Source: Lepas anatifera (Eukaryota > Arthropoda > Thecostraca > Lepadidae). Taken from it: a DNA stretch of 64,000 bases. Location of the stretch: the NCBI GenBank assembly GCA_034440635.1, contig JAOTON010000971.1:1674001-1738000 (forward strand). The letters are read 5' to 3'. Both the position numbers and the translations under genes were made by a program. Within the stretch, counting starts at the first letter, position 1. Each line of letters opens with the position of its first letter. This document shows, piece by piece, positions 36,613-48,761 of the stretch. The notes beneath the pieces were generated by a model. It saw only the letters and a program-made list of their open reading frames with translations, was not told where the DNA came from and did not search any database.

Positions 36613-37104
36613 CTATTTCATTGGGTGGGGGGCAATTTCTGGGCACTGGGTGGGGGGTCGACTAGGGGGAAAATGCCCCCCAGTTAACATGTTCAAAAAT
36701 GGCCCGCGTTCGCGTCTAGACGAGTTTGTCTGCAACATTGGTACTAAAGATTCTGGCTCATCGTAAGCTAAGACTTTGTGAGTCAGGGTTGCAAGACTTA
36801 AGTCAGCCATCTGTTCAGCTGAGAGCCAGCCCAGCCTCTCTCGCAGACCAGACACGTGATCAAACTTCCTGCAACAGAAAATCACACGAGCTCCAAAATT
36901 TAGTATTTTTTTAATTTTGACCATATTCCTGTTTGACCCACTTCCGTATAAACAGAAACAGTACCTGACCAGCGAGAGAATTGGGGCTGTTACAAGAGTC
37001 CTGATGATACCATCAGGTAAATAATGCCGTACATGGGACGGTCCGGTCAGCACGCACATGCACTGGCGTGCACTGGATAAGGTGATCATCGCATGGGTCA
37101 CCAA
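36613..37104 (-). pseudogene. Non-LTR retrotransposon, C-terminal reverse-transcriptase fragment
   Basis: The 163-residue frame carries ILSLVRYCFCLYGSGSNRN, KIKKILNFGARVIFCCRKFD and LRERLGWLSAEQMADLSL. These match in style the region after the catalytic domain of Jockey/RTE-like retrotransposon polyproteins (SQxRYC...YG, LQKxxNFAARV, L.WL). The catalytic YADD part and the endonuclease are missing, so this is a 5'-truncated dead copy, the usual outcome of target-primed insertion. Upstream the frame ends near 37104 without homology. Confidence 0.75.
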
Positions 37105-37796
37105 AGCAGCATTACAAAACGTTCACGCTCTGCGGGGCGAACAAGACGAGCGAATCTCAAGCTCCTTGAAACCTGTGTTAGGTGCGACCTTAGTACTGGC
37201 GGTTGCAAATGCGTATTACTCGCTTCAATGACTATTTCCAAACGTGAAATATGTTTTAAGATATCAAGAAAATAAAAAATTATAAGTGTCACTTTGGGTC
37301 CTAATAGGAGCTTTTTTAGCTAAAATCGCCTCACTTGTAGAAGTATCCATTTGTGACCCAAAAGAACAGGATAAAAAATAGCATAAAGCGAATCCAGATC
37401 GTGACTTCACGCCGATGTAGAGACTTCTTACCAGTAGCGACGGAAAATTAAATAATACAAAGCATTGGTCTTACCAGCCATTTTTCAGCAGATTCCAAGC
37501 AAAATCCATGATTTTAAATTTAAAAAAATATCCCTAAAACCACTCCAGTTTGGCATTGCACCAAGGTATGTGGTGCGGTGGCGACGGGAAGTGTCATACT
37601 TCCATTCCGCTGAACAAGGGTCAACTACCCGGGCGGGTATTCTGCATACGTCTTCTCGACCCCCATAGTGCCCTCCCAACAGCGTGAGTTGGCGACACCA
37701 TATGACGTCAGCAGTCGGTGTGTCGTCAAACCCCAACGCTGTTTTGTTGCACCAAAGTATACCACATTCCCTTTAAAACAGGGCTGTGAACTTTAA
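37105..37796. other. Intergenic; right end of another TTAA element at 37772
   Basis: No gene is recognised. The sequence ATACCACATTCCCT followed by TTAA at 37773-37776 is a terminus of the F type. The matching left end was not found. Confidence 0.4.
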
Positions 37797-38224
37797 GGGG
37801 ATGTGGCACTTGGTCGAATCCTGGATTTAGTGTTATTAGGCGTAATTTTAGTCAAAATAATGAAACCACTCCGACTTCTCTGAAAATGTACAATAAGCTC
37901 AATATTTTGTTTCTAAAAATACTCCTCTAGAAAAGAAATAAATATCGCCTGTGGATGATGTCGATCTGGCAACCACCACCATACTTGAAACGCTTCAGGG
38001 CTTCGATTGGCTGATGTTAATCGTGACGTCGCTATGTCGTCACACCAACAGTCATGCAACTGTGGCCTGCTGCTAAGGGTACATGTGGGTATATTTCAGG
38101 TAGTTGTTAGCTTTTCTCTTCGGAAATTTTGGTTCCAAGACAAATGGATATGGGTACCGGGTTTTCCGACCTGCTTTACAACTTGGCTATCTCGTTAAAA
38201 TCACGTTGTGAAGGTGCATTCCCT
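37797..38224 (-). mobile_element. TTAA-flanked MITE, family F (copy 4)
   Basis: The 428-bp element starts GGGGATGTGGCAC after TTAA at 37793-37796 and ends GAAGGTGCATTCCCT before TTAA at 38225-38228. The interior matches the other F copies in reverse orientation. It lies about 150 bp beyond the stop codon of the innexin, possibly in its 3' untranslated region. Confidence 0.8.
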
Positions 38225-38378
38225 TTAAAGTGGCTCCTGTAATCGAATACAATTGCACACTATTTCACACCACATCCATGCATCATATAAGAAATAACAA
38301 AAGTCGCGCGTAGGCTCAATGTCTATGATTCAGTTCACCTGGTCCAGTGCCCCGGCCAGTCGCTCACCTGCGCCGCTC

Positions 38379-41300
38379 TCAGGCCTCCGAGTAGTCCTTG
38401 CCCTTGTGGCCGAGCCGGCGCGCCAGGTCGCACATCACCTCGCTGAAGATGACGGCGTCCATGTTCTGGCCCAGCATGTAGAGCAGGAACCAGTCGCCGA
38501 TGCGCGAGCGTCGGATGATCACCCCGATCGCGTCCCGACTGACGAACCTGGGCGCACGCGGCGGCTCAGCCAGAGTCCTCCACCACAACGGTCCCATTTG
38601 GCTCACAAAACAACACGTCACCATGGTCATTGGCCAGTACTCCAGCTTTCCGAGCGACCGACCCGGGTTCAAGTCCCAAGTCAAGTAAGTCAAGTCGAGG
38701 TTACTGACCAATGTGCAATCTGGTCACCCGGAATAACCTTATACAGGGAATAAGTTGGCGAGGCCATATAACCTCAGCAGTCGGCGGGTTGAAAGCCCGC
38801 CAATTTTTAATCGCCGGTTCGCAGAGCGCGGAGTGGTAGGGCATGGAAAGGACTGCGACTGACTCCCCAGAAACGCTCGGGGATTCGGTTATTTGCCAGG
38901 AGCGGGCCGGCTGGCAACTGAGATGGAGAAGTAGATGAGAGCGCGGCGGCCGTAGCTGTGCTTTGTGGGGCCCTCAATGTAGGTTTTCAAATTTACCCCT
39001 GGTAACAGGCATTTCTCGTTCCGATGGCGGGATGAGGGATTCTGTGACGTATTCCTCGATATTTCAGCTGAGATAACGACCTTCTGAAAAGTCGAATAAC
39101 AATAATTCGGACAAAACAAATAATGAAAATAACTTCCAACACTCAGAAGTGATTTGACCGGAGGCCATGCGGCGGTGAGCAGTCAGTTAAAGAGCTGAAG
39201 CTGCCAAAGCCGAGCAGGCGGTCAGCTGACTAACCTGAGCCGAATCTGGAGAAAGAAGGCGCGCAGCCGGGGGCTGATCATCAGCAGCAGCCGCCACATC
39301 ACACTAAGAAACGTCAGCGCCGCCACCAGCAGGAACCAGAACCATAGGAACAGGTACAGCTTCTCGTTGACGATGTTGAGCGGCAGGATGCAGAGCACGT
39401 CCAGCACCTCGATGTTGCTCGACGCGCCGTACTTGCGGAAGATGCACTTGGTCATGCGCGGGAACACGCGGATCAGCGGGTCTATTCGTGCCTCCGGGTC
39501 CTGCTCTGAGTACGCGATCACGTCCAGGCCCAGCGTCATGAACTCGCCGTCGAAGAAGCGGTCCATCAGGAATATCTGCCCTGAAGGACACCAGACGGGG
39601 CGGCTGGCATAAAACGTTGCTAGTGTACCGACATGATAGATAAGGACTAACGTCATCATTCGCAAACACTCAGTTTGGGACAAACAGCATACGATTAAAA
39701 TCCTAATCCGTTGCGCTCTAACAAGACTCGGTCCAAATCTCAGTATAAAGGTGCCAAATTTTCCATTAAATGAGTAGTCCCGAGCCGAGCACGGCCACAT
39801 GGCCACTGCACTACACTGCTATGATGCCAAGATGCGGGAGCAAGGGTGTTGCAAACGACCAGTCTCGCTGTAGTGCATCGGTTGCGCCGATCGGAAAGAC
39901 AAACTGCACTTACCAATAGCACGCAGCCTAATATTGGCTTCCGTGAAGCTGACCGACACGTCGACTTGTCTTATGAGATATTTGTGGCCTTCAGGAAAAT
40001 CCAGATCAGTACGGTTCTCACTTTGCATATACGATAAACATGTCACTACAGTCCTGACGGTATTCGGGTGGCCCCTTGAAAGTAAGAGGTGTATGAATTA
40101 ATCAGCAGTACGTGGCAGGTGAACCTTGCAGTGATTTTTCACACGTTTTCTGTTTGAGAGCGTGCAACCCGGACGTCGCATTTGTAAAAAGAAAGTGGGT
40201 GCCTCGGACACGAGGTCACGGGGCTGGGTAAATAAATTTACACGGGAGAACCCTCTGTCTTGGAGCATTGAAGCATGAATAAGTGGGACAAATATAATTT
40301 TGGGCTTATCGACGACAACTGCCAGGGTTATGGCGTCGCCAACTCTTTCCTGTTGGGTTTTGAGCCAGCTTGCTCCTTTCAGGAAGCCGCCGGCCTTGAA
40401 CCCGGTCGCGCGTGGGCCCTGACATTGAATAAGTGGGGTGTGATGCAATATCACAAGATTACCAAATTAAGAAATAATCACTGATAGATGATCCCCGTTT
40501 GTCATTTGGATGGGACCCGCAGCAGGGACCGAGGACGTCGACACTGGCACTGAGCATGTTTCACAACACCCCGCAGTCAGGACGAGGGGAGACCCCCGGA
40601 CGCCACGTGGCAACGGTCGTACCGTTTCAATGATAAGAGCTACCACACTGGAAAATGGCCTGCCATGACGGCGTTTGAGGGAGTTCGAGCCTAGCGCGGT
40701 CACGAGACGCCGATGGCCGGGTCCTGAACATTTGATACCAGCACGTGAGATGTAAAGCACGGTTGGTTCATACCAGATCTTCCAGGCGGAGAGCCATGTC
40801 GATACAATGGTAGCTCCCTACGATAAAGATCATGGTAATTAAACAGGTCAAATGACTCACCACATACCGACGTTTTATTGACTCACCAACTGGCACGCTG
40901 TTGGGAAGATGACGAAATCACAAATGTTTCAATGAAATGTCACATGCTCCTGAGCTTGCACCGCAGGGACCTGTGCACCGAAGGTTATGTGGCACCTCGG
41001 TGTGCAATTCCAGACTCAGGGGCGTAGCCAAGGGGGGGCGGCAGGGACAGCCGCTTCCCCCCCTGAGGGCCCGAAGGGCCCCCTGAGGACACGAGCCGCG
41101 CTTAGCTCGGCTCGCCCGCACTATGCTCTGCGGCCAAATTTGGCATTTTAAACCAAACAGGGCCCTCTTAAGCCCTCTTCAGGACTCCATTCTGTAACAA
41201 GCAGGGCCCTTTTTACCAATCAGGGCCCTCTTGGCGCTGTCGCAGGAGCCCTTTTCGGGGCGCCGCCCCTCCCTGACCGAAATCCTGGCTACGTCCCTGT

Positions 41301-44300
41301 CCAGGCTGGAGTAGTTTTAAGGGCAATATGTATTGAAACTAATGAATTTGGCCCTATTTGTGTTGAAAAATTTCCAATAAGCCAAATACTTGGTTTTTCT
41401 TAATTTTCCTCTGTAATCGGCGCACCAAGTGATAATGTTCCGTGCCACGATAAAACTGCACATTCAGGCTATGCATGAATACGAGTACAAATGAAGCAGT
41501 TTTAAGCTAAAAGAGGCTGTTGTTGAGTCCAAGAGCACACTGATCGATAAATGCTATTTTTCTCGAAATAACAAGCTATAGTTGAAGATCGACACTAGTA
41601 ACTAAAGCAAGCCATACGCCTTAACAATCACCAGCTCCAAAGCCATTTTTAGCAGGTAGGTTTTAAAAAGTACGAGCAAGAAAATGTTGCCCACTCAGCA
41701 TGCGAGGCGGGGCTTGAGCAAGACGTTACTTTTCCAAGGCCACTTCATACCAAGTGACTACCTGCGGAAGAGGGGGGGAGATATGGGGTGATTTGTCGCC
41801 GTTTTCTCCGCAAAATTAGCCATTTGGGCTTTCGGGCGCTCAAACCTCTTAATATTATATAGCGCCCTTTTTCTCCGCTGACGATAAGTTCCAGGAAAAA
41901 TGAAATACTGATCAAGCGTTTTCTCTGCATGCTGTATCACATCGCTATCTCAGTTCAAATCCCATTATGAAGGTGCCAGATTCCTTTTAAGCCAATAAAA
42001 CACCTTTATTGGTGACAACCGAGCGGACTTTTCTGCTTCAGGATGGTAAGTGAACGTTGGCTTAAACTATATCGGATGGATAACTGTTATCGGGGACGAA
42101 CCCGAGTTTTTGGGGAGGGGGGCCAGCCCATGTCTGCCTCTCCTGGGAGGGGATATTGTTTGCTCTACAACCTATGTAAACCTTTTTCGTGCTCACACCT
42201 AGTATAAGCTACCTCCAGTACATGATCGCTCTCGGGAAGGGGGGGGGTGTTTTGCTCTACAACCTAGTGTAGCACCTTTAAAAATTTCGGCGTTTGGGGG
42301 CCAATGTCCCCTCCGCGCTTTGGGGGCAGGCCGAATACCCGGTCCGCCAATGATCGTTATTCCTCACATAAACTTTTTCAAAAAGAGCCGCGATAAATAG
42401 ATGCATTACACACAACCAATTTACACGCAACACAACAGAAAAAAATTATACCCAAAAATAAAGCAATACAAATTAACACGGTGGCTAATTTTGGTCTATC
42501 AGAACAAACAAATTTTTTAACAACTTCGTCACGTTATTGCATGTTTGGCTTTTGGGATCGGAGCATCAATGAAACCATCAAGGAACTTGCCACGGAAACT
42601 CCGAGCTCACCCTCCGAGCGAGCGTTTCCTGCAATGACGGTTTGATTTGGAAGCAAAGTTTAATAATTCACAAAGCACAGGGATGGCCGCCCCGTTCAGG
42701 TCACCCTCCCTCGCTAGCCAGCTACCAGCCGACCTACGACGGGTAAATAGTGAACCCTTTTCTTACAGCTCACGCGCATTTCGATGAAAATGTTTAGTTT
42801 TTCCAGCGTTGAAGCTCTCGAAATACTTATTCGGAGTGATGCAAGATCTTGGAGAAAAGCATACTCCTTGTATGTATGATTGCAGATTCGTTCGAAAATA
42901 TAACGCATACTAACAAATTGATGCCTCTATCCAAGGGCGTCACCACGGAATTTTGACAATTAGGGCGTACCCTGGCGAGGACTGGCTGGCGATGACTGAG
43001 AGGAGGGAGTGGGAGGTAGGATGAAATCATGTCGACAGTCATTAAAACGGTGGCGATACACTTAAAAAGACATAAATTTGGAACATTTGCTGTGGATTCA
43101 CGCATAAATGCAGACAAAATCATCCCATGATCATTCAGCAGACAAAATGCACACCCATGATTCACAAGTTGGGGGAGGGGCCACGTGCTTCCCACTGTTC
43201 ACGCTCATGCCTCTTCCCTTGAGTGCGAATTTCCTTCCGGTACGTGTATTCGTATAAGGTTTTCATTTAGCGTGGTGGTCAGCCAGGACGTATCGGGTCG
43301 CCGGTGAAATTGTACCCGTATGTAAGGGGGAGAACACGCGGGCGCTGCGCGCCCACTCGGTAATCAGAGATGTCTGAAACACGAGAAACGAAGCTTCTAC
43401 CTAATCTTGTCTTTAACACGCGCATTGACGGGGGGCGGGTACCCGCCCCTCGGGTTTTTCGGAGAAAGCAGAAAACAGCGGCGCGTAGCGCCGCCGTACT
43501 TGGCATACCTTTTCCTCATGACTTTTACAACTTCTGTGAAAATTTGAAGGTTAGGTCATTCAAGGTCAGGTCACCAGTACAGGTCAAGTGACCCGACCTC
43601 AAAAAGTTTAAGATAGCATAAGTCGGAGCAGGGTGAACTTATCCGATTGAAACTCATATCACATAATGGCCCCACCGAGTTCTCTAAAATATGTTCCGGT
43701 ATTTGTGATATCGATGACCTAAGGTCAGGTACGAGGCATGACCTCTCCATTGGAAATACATGGGAAAAATGGTTTTTACGGAATAACTCAGTAACGGATG
43801 GTGATAGAGCATTTATTTTAGTGCATTAGACTCGCCTGGGCTTTGCAGTTCTAATGATATGCATTTTATATAATTTGACCCTGACCTGACCTCAGGTCAG
43901 GTCAAATCCTTGATTTTACCTAGCGAGGTCAAATTATATATCATTCGATTCGGCTTGCTGAGAGGATTCATATGGTTCAAGTCGTTTTGCTCTATCTTTA
44001 CTTGTTCAGATGTAATGGCCGAAAAACTGAATTTACATGTTATCCCTATTACGGCATGTTTTGACCTCTCGTGACCTTAAATGTGACCTGACAAAAAATG
44101 GTTCAAATGTTTTCGATGGAGAAGTGGATGGGCAACCCAACGCCGTTTACCGTTTTTCGTACCTACCGTGGTTCTCAAGATCTTAGGGGGACGGGTACCC
44201 GCCCCCGTAATGAGGTGGCTCAGACCCCGTAAATGGCGTGTTAACAGCCGACGACGGAACGTTTAAACTCAGCCCAAAGGCGGATCCAGGGGAAGCGAAT

Positions 44301-47300
44301 TGGGCACTTCCCACCCCCCCCACTGACCCTCGGCCCCTCCTGAAATGGTCGCGGCGTCCCCTTAGAAAATGGATGGTACCCCCTGAAATTTCGCCTCTCA
44401 CCCATCCTCAGGTTGCATGAATCGGCGCCCTGGCGCCCACCGAATCGGTTTTGATGCCCAAAAGATGCGCGCCTGGTCTGGATGGCGCATCCCCCTCCCT
44501 CTACTCCCGATCGGATATCCTGCATCCGCCTATGATTTAGCCCCAATCTTTCTATATTTCTAAATAATTTCATAACCTTTTTATCAAAACAGCCAAAATG
44601 CCATATTTTACCATGACAGTTCACTTTGTTTATGTCCCAGCAAAAAAACCAGGTAAGTGAAGAAACGTTTTATTTTAACTGATTTTGCGTAAGTTTTGGC
44701 TTGGTACATTTTGAAGTCACGCTGAATCAAAATGTTAGCGGTCAATTGGAACTAGGATTGTGCCAGTTCAAACACATCCACTGTCATTATCTTCCGATGA
44801 CGCTAAAAAGCGACTTCGATAGCTGGAGGGACACCAGCGTCTCGTGTTATTGTTGGCCTGTCGATATCCCGACTGTGCGTCGAAATGAATCGTAACGAGC
44901 CTCACTCAAGGACGGCACGGCACCAAACAAAACCCGCCCGGTGCTCAGTTATTTATGTAGCGCGCGGTCGATGCAGACACACTGGCCGTCCCAGTTTGCG
45001 GACCGAGTGTGAATGGCCGCGAGCCACGCGGTTGTACCGCTGCCCCCCCTTCCGTCAAACACACTACTACGCGTACGCACCACAAACACAGCGAACGGGG
45101 CCGTGGAGGTGTTAGTGTGCCCAAACGTGATGGACGACAGAGGCTGACCTGACTGTGTACGGTAGCCAGTGTTGGTAGGACCTCCAGCAACTTTCTCTGC
45201 AGGTTTTCAATGTTCGCAGTCGCTGACAATATGGATAGGATCAAATGCTATAACTTCAACATGTCCGGCATGTTCTTGAGCGCAAAACTACCTGAAGTGA
45301 ACAGTCCGAGATTACCGCGTGACTTTTAGGGCAGTTTTCTTAAAATTTGATATCTGGGGGAAATTTAGCTTCCACATGCACCAAAAGTAATTTTCATTAG
45401 TATAGTGTTTCATAAAACGTGAATGCCCGCGGGACACATAGGCAGCTGCACGTTTTCAATTCCAAAATGGGTCAATATGGGGGACACTATCAGTTGAGTC
45501 TTCCACGTTATTGGAAGGATTGATGTTACCTCATTTCACGGAGAATTTCAGATATCGCGTTTAAAACTCAACTTTTTTAATTTTGAGGTTACACTTGCAG
45601 TACCGAGTCCTTACCAACAAATTATTAGTGACTAAGAAGAACCTCAGGAATGCAGGGATCTCGTCATTTCTTTTATATTTTTTACGGGACAAAAGACACT
45701 GTTTTAAAACGTATTGCCATCTTGAAAGTTAGTCCCCAATAACCGCACAGAGCACAATTCTTGGACCAAAGCCAAAGGACGAAGACCGAACCTTCAAAAA
45801 ATGCATTGATTTCTGCAAAACGCATATTTTTGATGTCTATATACTTAGATGCTCAACCTGTTCCAAACTGTTGGTGGCAACGGGCTTGGTATGGCCCAGG
45901 AAGAGGAATATTGATCCCGGCACCGGTGTCGACAAAAAACGACGATTCCAAGGGCGTAGCAGGCACTATGGTCAGTTTATTGGATTTGGAGGGCTGACGA
46001 TGTCGGTTGTCGGCTGTTGATGCCGGACGACAACGGTTTCTCGATACGCTCTACAAAACAGCTAACTCAGTTCAAAACCCATGATAAAGGTGGGACAACC
46101 CCTTTAAACCATTGCATTGACCTGTGAGGTCACTGGGGGCCAAAATGGGTCAAATTTGGGCCGATTTAGGAAATGCATTATTAAAGTGAACCCATTAATT
46201 AGACTTAGAACAAATTGGGGCCGGGGTGGCCTAGTAGCTTCGTTGCCCGTCTTCGGATCGGATAGCATGGCTAAACGTGGGTTCAATCCCCACGGCGGGA
46301 AACCGCCTTCCATGTCCGATCAACCCGGTGGAGAGGATCCTTAAACACCTACGCCACTACTCCCTGTAATTGGACAAGTGTGCGTGTGCCTGTTGGGAGT
46401 GGCCCTAATAAAATAATAAAATTAAATAATGTAAAAACCATCAATGTGTTCGTTCTGACCCAAGGATTCGAACGATGTCACATGACCTTCTTAGGTTAAC
46501 GCGAGAATAGATCAAATAATAATTTTCAAGGTCACATTGCGTGTCATTCGAACCATGCCTGGCACCAATGGATATATTTATAATATATTTATATCATTCG
46601 AACCATGCTGGATATATTTGTTTTTGCATGTTGTTTCGTTCAAATATTATGGACACAATATAATTCGAAAATAGCATATTTGGTGACCTCGTTACTGACC
46701 AGGCCTAAGGATGGTTAGTATCCTGGTGGTTTGTCCCTCCAAGAGCTTTCACATGTTTAAAAACCTTATCCAGTTCTGATACAAGCTAGGTTATACTCTG
46801 ATTTGGTCTACCTCATTTTAAGGCAGCGAAACCACTTTGATTTAGAAATTTCATAATATCTCTTTGGCCTAACTCGAATTTTTTTCGGTCGTAAATTGTC
46901 AACCTGATCACCTGACATGTGAGCCGGTGAAAATTCCAAATGAGAGTCGCATTGCCAATTCATTCAAATCGGCTAGGAATCATAGGTGAAAAACCGTGGA
47001 GGTTCGATCGGACGACCTCTTGTAGGCGACCCGGCAGCGTCTGTGCTCTTTTCGTACCCACCCCCGCCTGGGCGGCAGACAGTAGCCAATGACGGTACGA
47101 AAAAATCGGGAAGGCATGAAAGCGCCTTAACGTCCTCTACTGTTGAACCAAGTCTGAAACATAACCGTTGACCTGCGACGTCACAGGTGGCCAAAAGGGT
47201 CAAATCTAGGTCAATCAAGGAATCCCTTACGTCATAACTGGGGAACCATGAACTAAGAATAGAGTCAAAGACAACAATATATTCGTCTCGACCAAAGATT

Positions 47301-48761
47301 CAAATTATCGTGTGTGGCCTTGCTAAATAATAAAGTGATCTTGAGTCAAGGTCAAATAAATATTTTCGATGTCATGTTGCATTTCAATCAAATCCTTACA
47401 TCATATTCGTCACTATGATATCAAACTTATTGTTTTATCTCGTTTCATCAAACAAATTATAGACACAAACGATTTCAAAAAGCGTATTTTTGTAACCTGA
47501 TTATTGACCTGACCTTAAAATCATTGGCATACTAGCAATTTGTATCTATAAGAGCTTTCGAATAACACCGAGTTACACCCTGATTTTGTTGACCTCATTT
47601 TAGAAGAACAAAATCACCTTACATGGGTGTACAAACAACGTCAGAACTAAGTGACGGGGCCTGACACCAATTTTTGGCCAGAAGTTTTCCAATCGATCAC
47701 CTAACAGGCATGCAAGGCGACGGGTCTGTTATTCGCATCAGCCCGAAACCGAATTCTCGAAATACCGAAGGCAGAGAGGGCCCAACGGTAACTTCCCAGG
47801 CGGTGAAGGATTAACACATTTATGATGACGTGGACTCGTTTAAAGGGAATGTGGCACCTTGGTCGAATCCCGGATTTAGAGTAAATAGGGGTATGTTTAG
47901 CCGAAAATCATGAAAACGTCCCTGATTTTTTTCTGAAAAAATATACAAGAAGTTCAATATTTTGATATTCAGAGTGCTCCTCTGCGGAAGGAAATAAGCC
48001 TCTGCCTGTACATGACGTCATGATCTGGCAACTACTACCATTTTCAATAGGCTTCAATAGGCTGACTACTCACTGTGACGTCAGCATGTCGTCACACCAA
48101 CAGCTGACAACTGAAGTCAGATCCTTGGGTACTTTTTGGGTACATTTCAGGTAGGTTTTTAGCTTTTCACGACGGAAATATCGAGTTCCAAGACAAATGA
48201 TATGTTGCGTACCGGGTTTTCCAGCATGCTTTACAACTTGATTATCTCAGTTAAAATCACGTTATAAAGGTGCCATACTCCCTTTAATGCTCTTGGGACG
48301 GTACCGGCAGGGACCTAAGCACACAGTTGCGCCCCACGAGTAGGCTCAGTCCAGTTGCGCTCCACCCCTATATCCCGGGACGTATTTTTCGATCTTCCCT
48401 TCTGCACGCCCCAACCACCCCTCAGGTCACGTATTTCACGTTTCAAAGATTTCGCTACCAGTCCTAACCGAATCAGGCATGCGCAGGTAAGCTGCCTGCA
48501 CCTCGCGCGCACGCCAAACCGCCTGGGCATGAATAACTCACCGACCACGTTTGCAAGGGCCAGCAGCTCGCAGAAGAAGTACTTGTAGAACCACCAGTTG
48601 TGATGGCACAGGTTGATGTGCAAGTAGTCGAGCAGCATTTTCTTCTTCTGTTTCTTCTCGACCTCCGCCACCAGGCCGATGTCCATGTCCATCAACAGCG
48701 AGTGGATCTTGCCGCCCTCCCACTGTTTCCACAGCCAGCGCGGGATATAGAACAGAATCGC
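38379..48761 (-). CDS. Innexin gap-junction channel protein (last three coding exons)
   Basis: Innexins form gap-junction and hemichannels in protostome plasma membranes. Three exons in consistent phase are 48761-48542, 39580-39235 and 38547-38379 (stop 38381-38379), giving 244 residues. The first starts just after the second membrane segment ([19 protein letters not shown]), spans the cytoplasmic loop and enters segment 3 ([17 protein letters not shown]). The second has the second extracellular loop, with cysteines in [11 protein letters not shown] and [14 protein letters not shown], then segment 4 ([18 protein letters not shown]). The third is the cytoplasmic tail ([16 protein letters not shown]). 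Splice sites are GTGAGT/TTCAG and GTTAGT/CCCAG. The 5' exons (segments 1-2) were not found up to 64000. The intron between the first two exons is about 9 kb. Similarity is closest to Inx2-like members, but I cannot name the orthologue. Confidence 0.92.
39581..40981 (-). other. Start of the large innexin intron, no repeat recognised
   Basis: This is the 3' part (minus sense) of the 9-kb intron. Minus-strand frames extending past 39580 are read-through of the exon. Nothing else is recognised. Confidence 0.5.
40982..41986 (+). mobile_element. TTAA-type MITE, family E (copy 2), interrupted
   Basis: It starts AGGTTATGTGGCACC and ends GGTGCCAGATTCCTT before TTAA at 41987-41990; the left TTAA is not preserved. 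Interior pieces on both sides of the 283-bp insertion at 41017 align with the intact copy at 2029. Confidence 0.75.
41017..41299 (+). mobile_element. hAT-type MITE, family N (copy 2), 283 bp
   Basis: The termini are CAGGGGCGTAGCCAAGG and CCTGGCTACGTCCCTG, with duplications TCCAGACT (41009-41016) and TCCAGGCT (41300-41307), one mismatch. It is inserted inside the family E element and is related to the copy at 32425 in inverse sense (CAGGGCCCTTTTTACC). Confidence 0.85.
41991..43416. other. Innexin intron, nothing recognised
   Basis: No coding or repeat structure is recognised. Two G-rich runs occur (about 42110-42125 and 42237-42248). Confidence 0.4.
43417..44240 (+). mobile_element. TTAA-flanked element, family C (copy 2), 824 bp
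   Basis: It starts CACGCGCATTGACGGGGG with an adjacent GGGTACCC palindrome. It ends in CCCCGTAAATGGCGTG, with TTAA at 43413-43416 and 44241-44244. AGGTCA/TGACCT hexamers are frequent inside. Near the right end there is a second, internal terminus-like copy (GGGTACCCGCCCCCGTAATG), a feature shared with the copy at 8168-9081. Confidence 0.8.
44275..44534 (+). mobile_element. hAT-type MITE, family K, complete copy, 260 bp
   Basis: The termini are CAAAGGCGGATCCAGG and CCTGCATCCGCCTATG, with duplications ACTCAGCC (44267-44274) and ATTTAGCC (44535-44542), six of eight bases identical. Relics of the family lie at 10351, 17195 and probably 51200-51540. Confidence 0.7.
44543..46107. other. Innexin intron; ends in a TTAA-element terminus
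   Basis: No gene is recognised. At 46083-46103 the text GATAAAGGTGGGACAACCCC before TTAA (46104-46107) matches the right end of the G family. Its left end could not be placed. Confidence 0.4.
46108..46900 (+). repeat. Dispersed repeat D, copy 1 (split by a SINE)
   Basis: It is similar to 47165-47680 in order and orientation: TTGACCTGTGAGGTCAC then GGCCAAAATGGGTCAAAT, later AAGAGCTTTC and ACCTCATTTTA. The copies are well diverged. A SINE lies within it at 46216-46432. Confidence 0.6.
46216..46432 (+). mobile_element. tRNA-derived SINE, sense orientation
   Basis: TGGCCTAGTAGC (46227-46238) resembles polymerase III box A, and GGTTCAATCCC (46280-46290) fits box B (GGTTCRANNCC). The body ends in an A/T-rich tail with ATAATAAAATTAAATAATG. 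The intervening sequence does not fold as a proper tRNA cloverleaf, so a SINE is preferred to a tRNA gene. Confidence 0.65.
47165..47680 (+). repeat. Dispersed repeat D, copy 2
   Basis: TTGACCTGCGACGTCACAGG and GGCCAAAAGGGTCAAAT open this copy, which parallels copy 1 through TAAGAGCTTTCG and GACCTCATTTTAGA. It has no coding potential and no clear termini. Confidence 0.6.
47844..48283 (-). mobile_element. TTAA-flanked MITE, family F (copy 5)
   Basis: The 440-bp element starts AGGGAATGTGGCACC after TTAA at 47840-47843 and ends GGTGCCATACTCCCT before TTAA at 48284-48287. It lies in the large innexin intron, about 260 bp from the donor of the upstream exon. Confidence 0.85.

Noticed and set aside
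46216..46300. Possible functional tRNA gene
   Set aside because: Box A and B are present but a cloverleaf with paired acceptor stem cannot be drawn; the A/T-rich tail fits a SINE.
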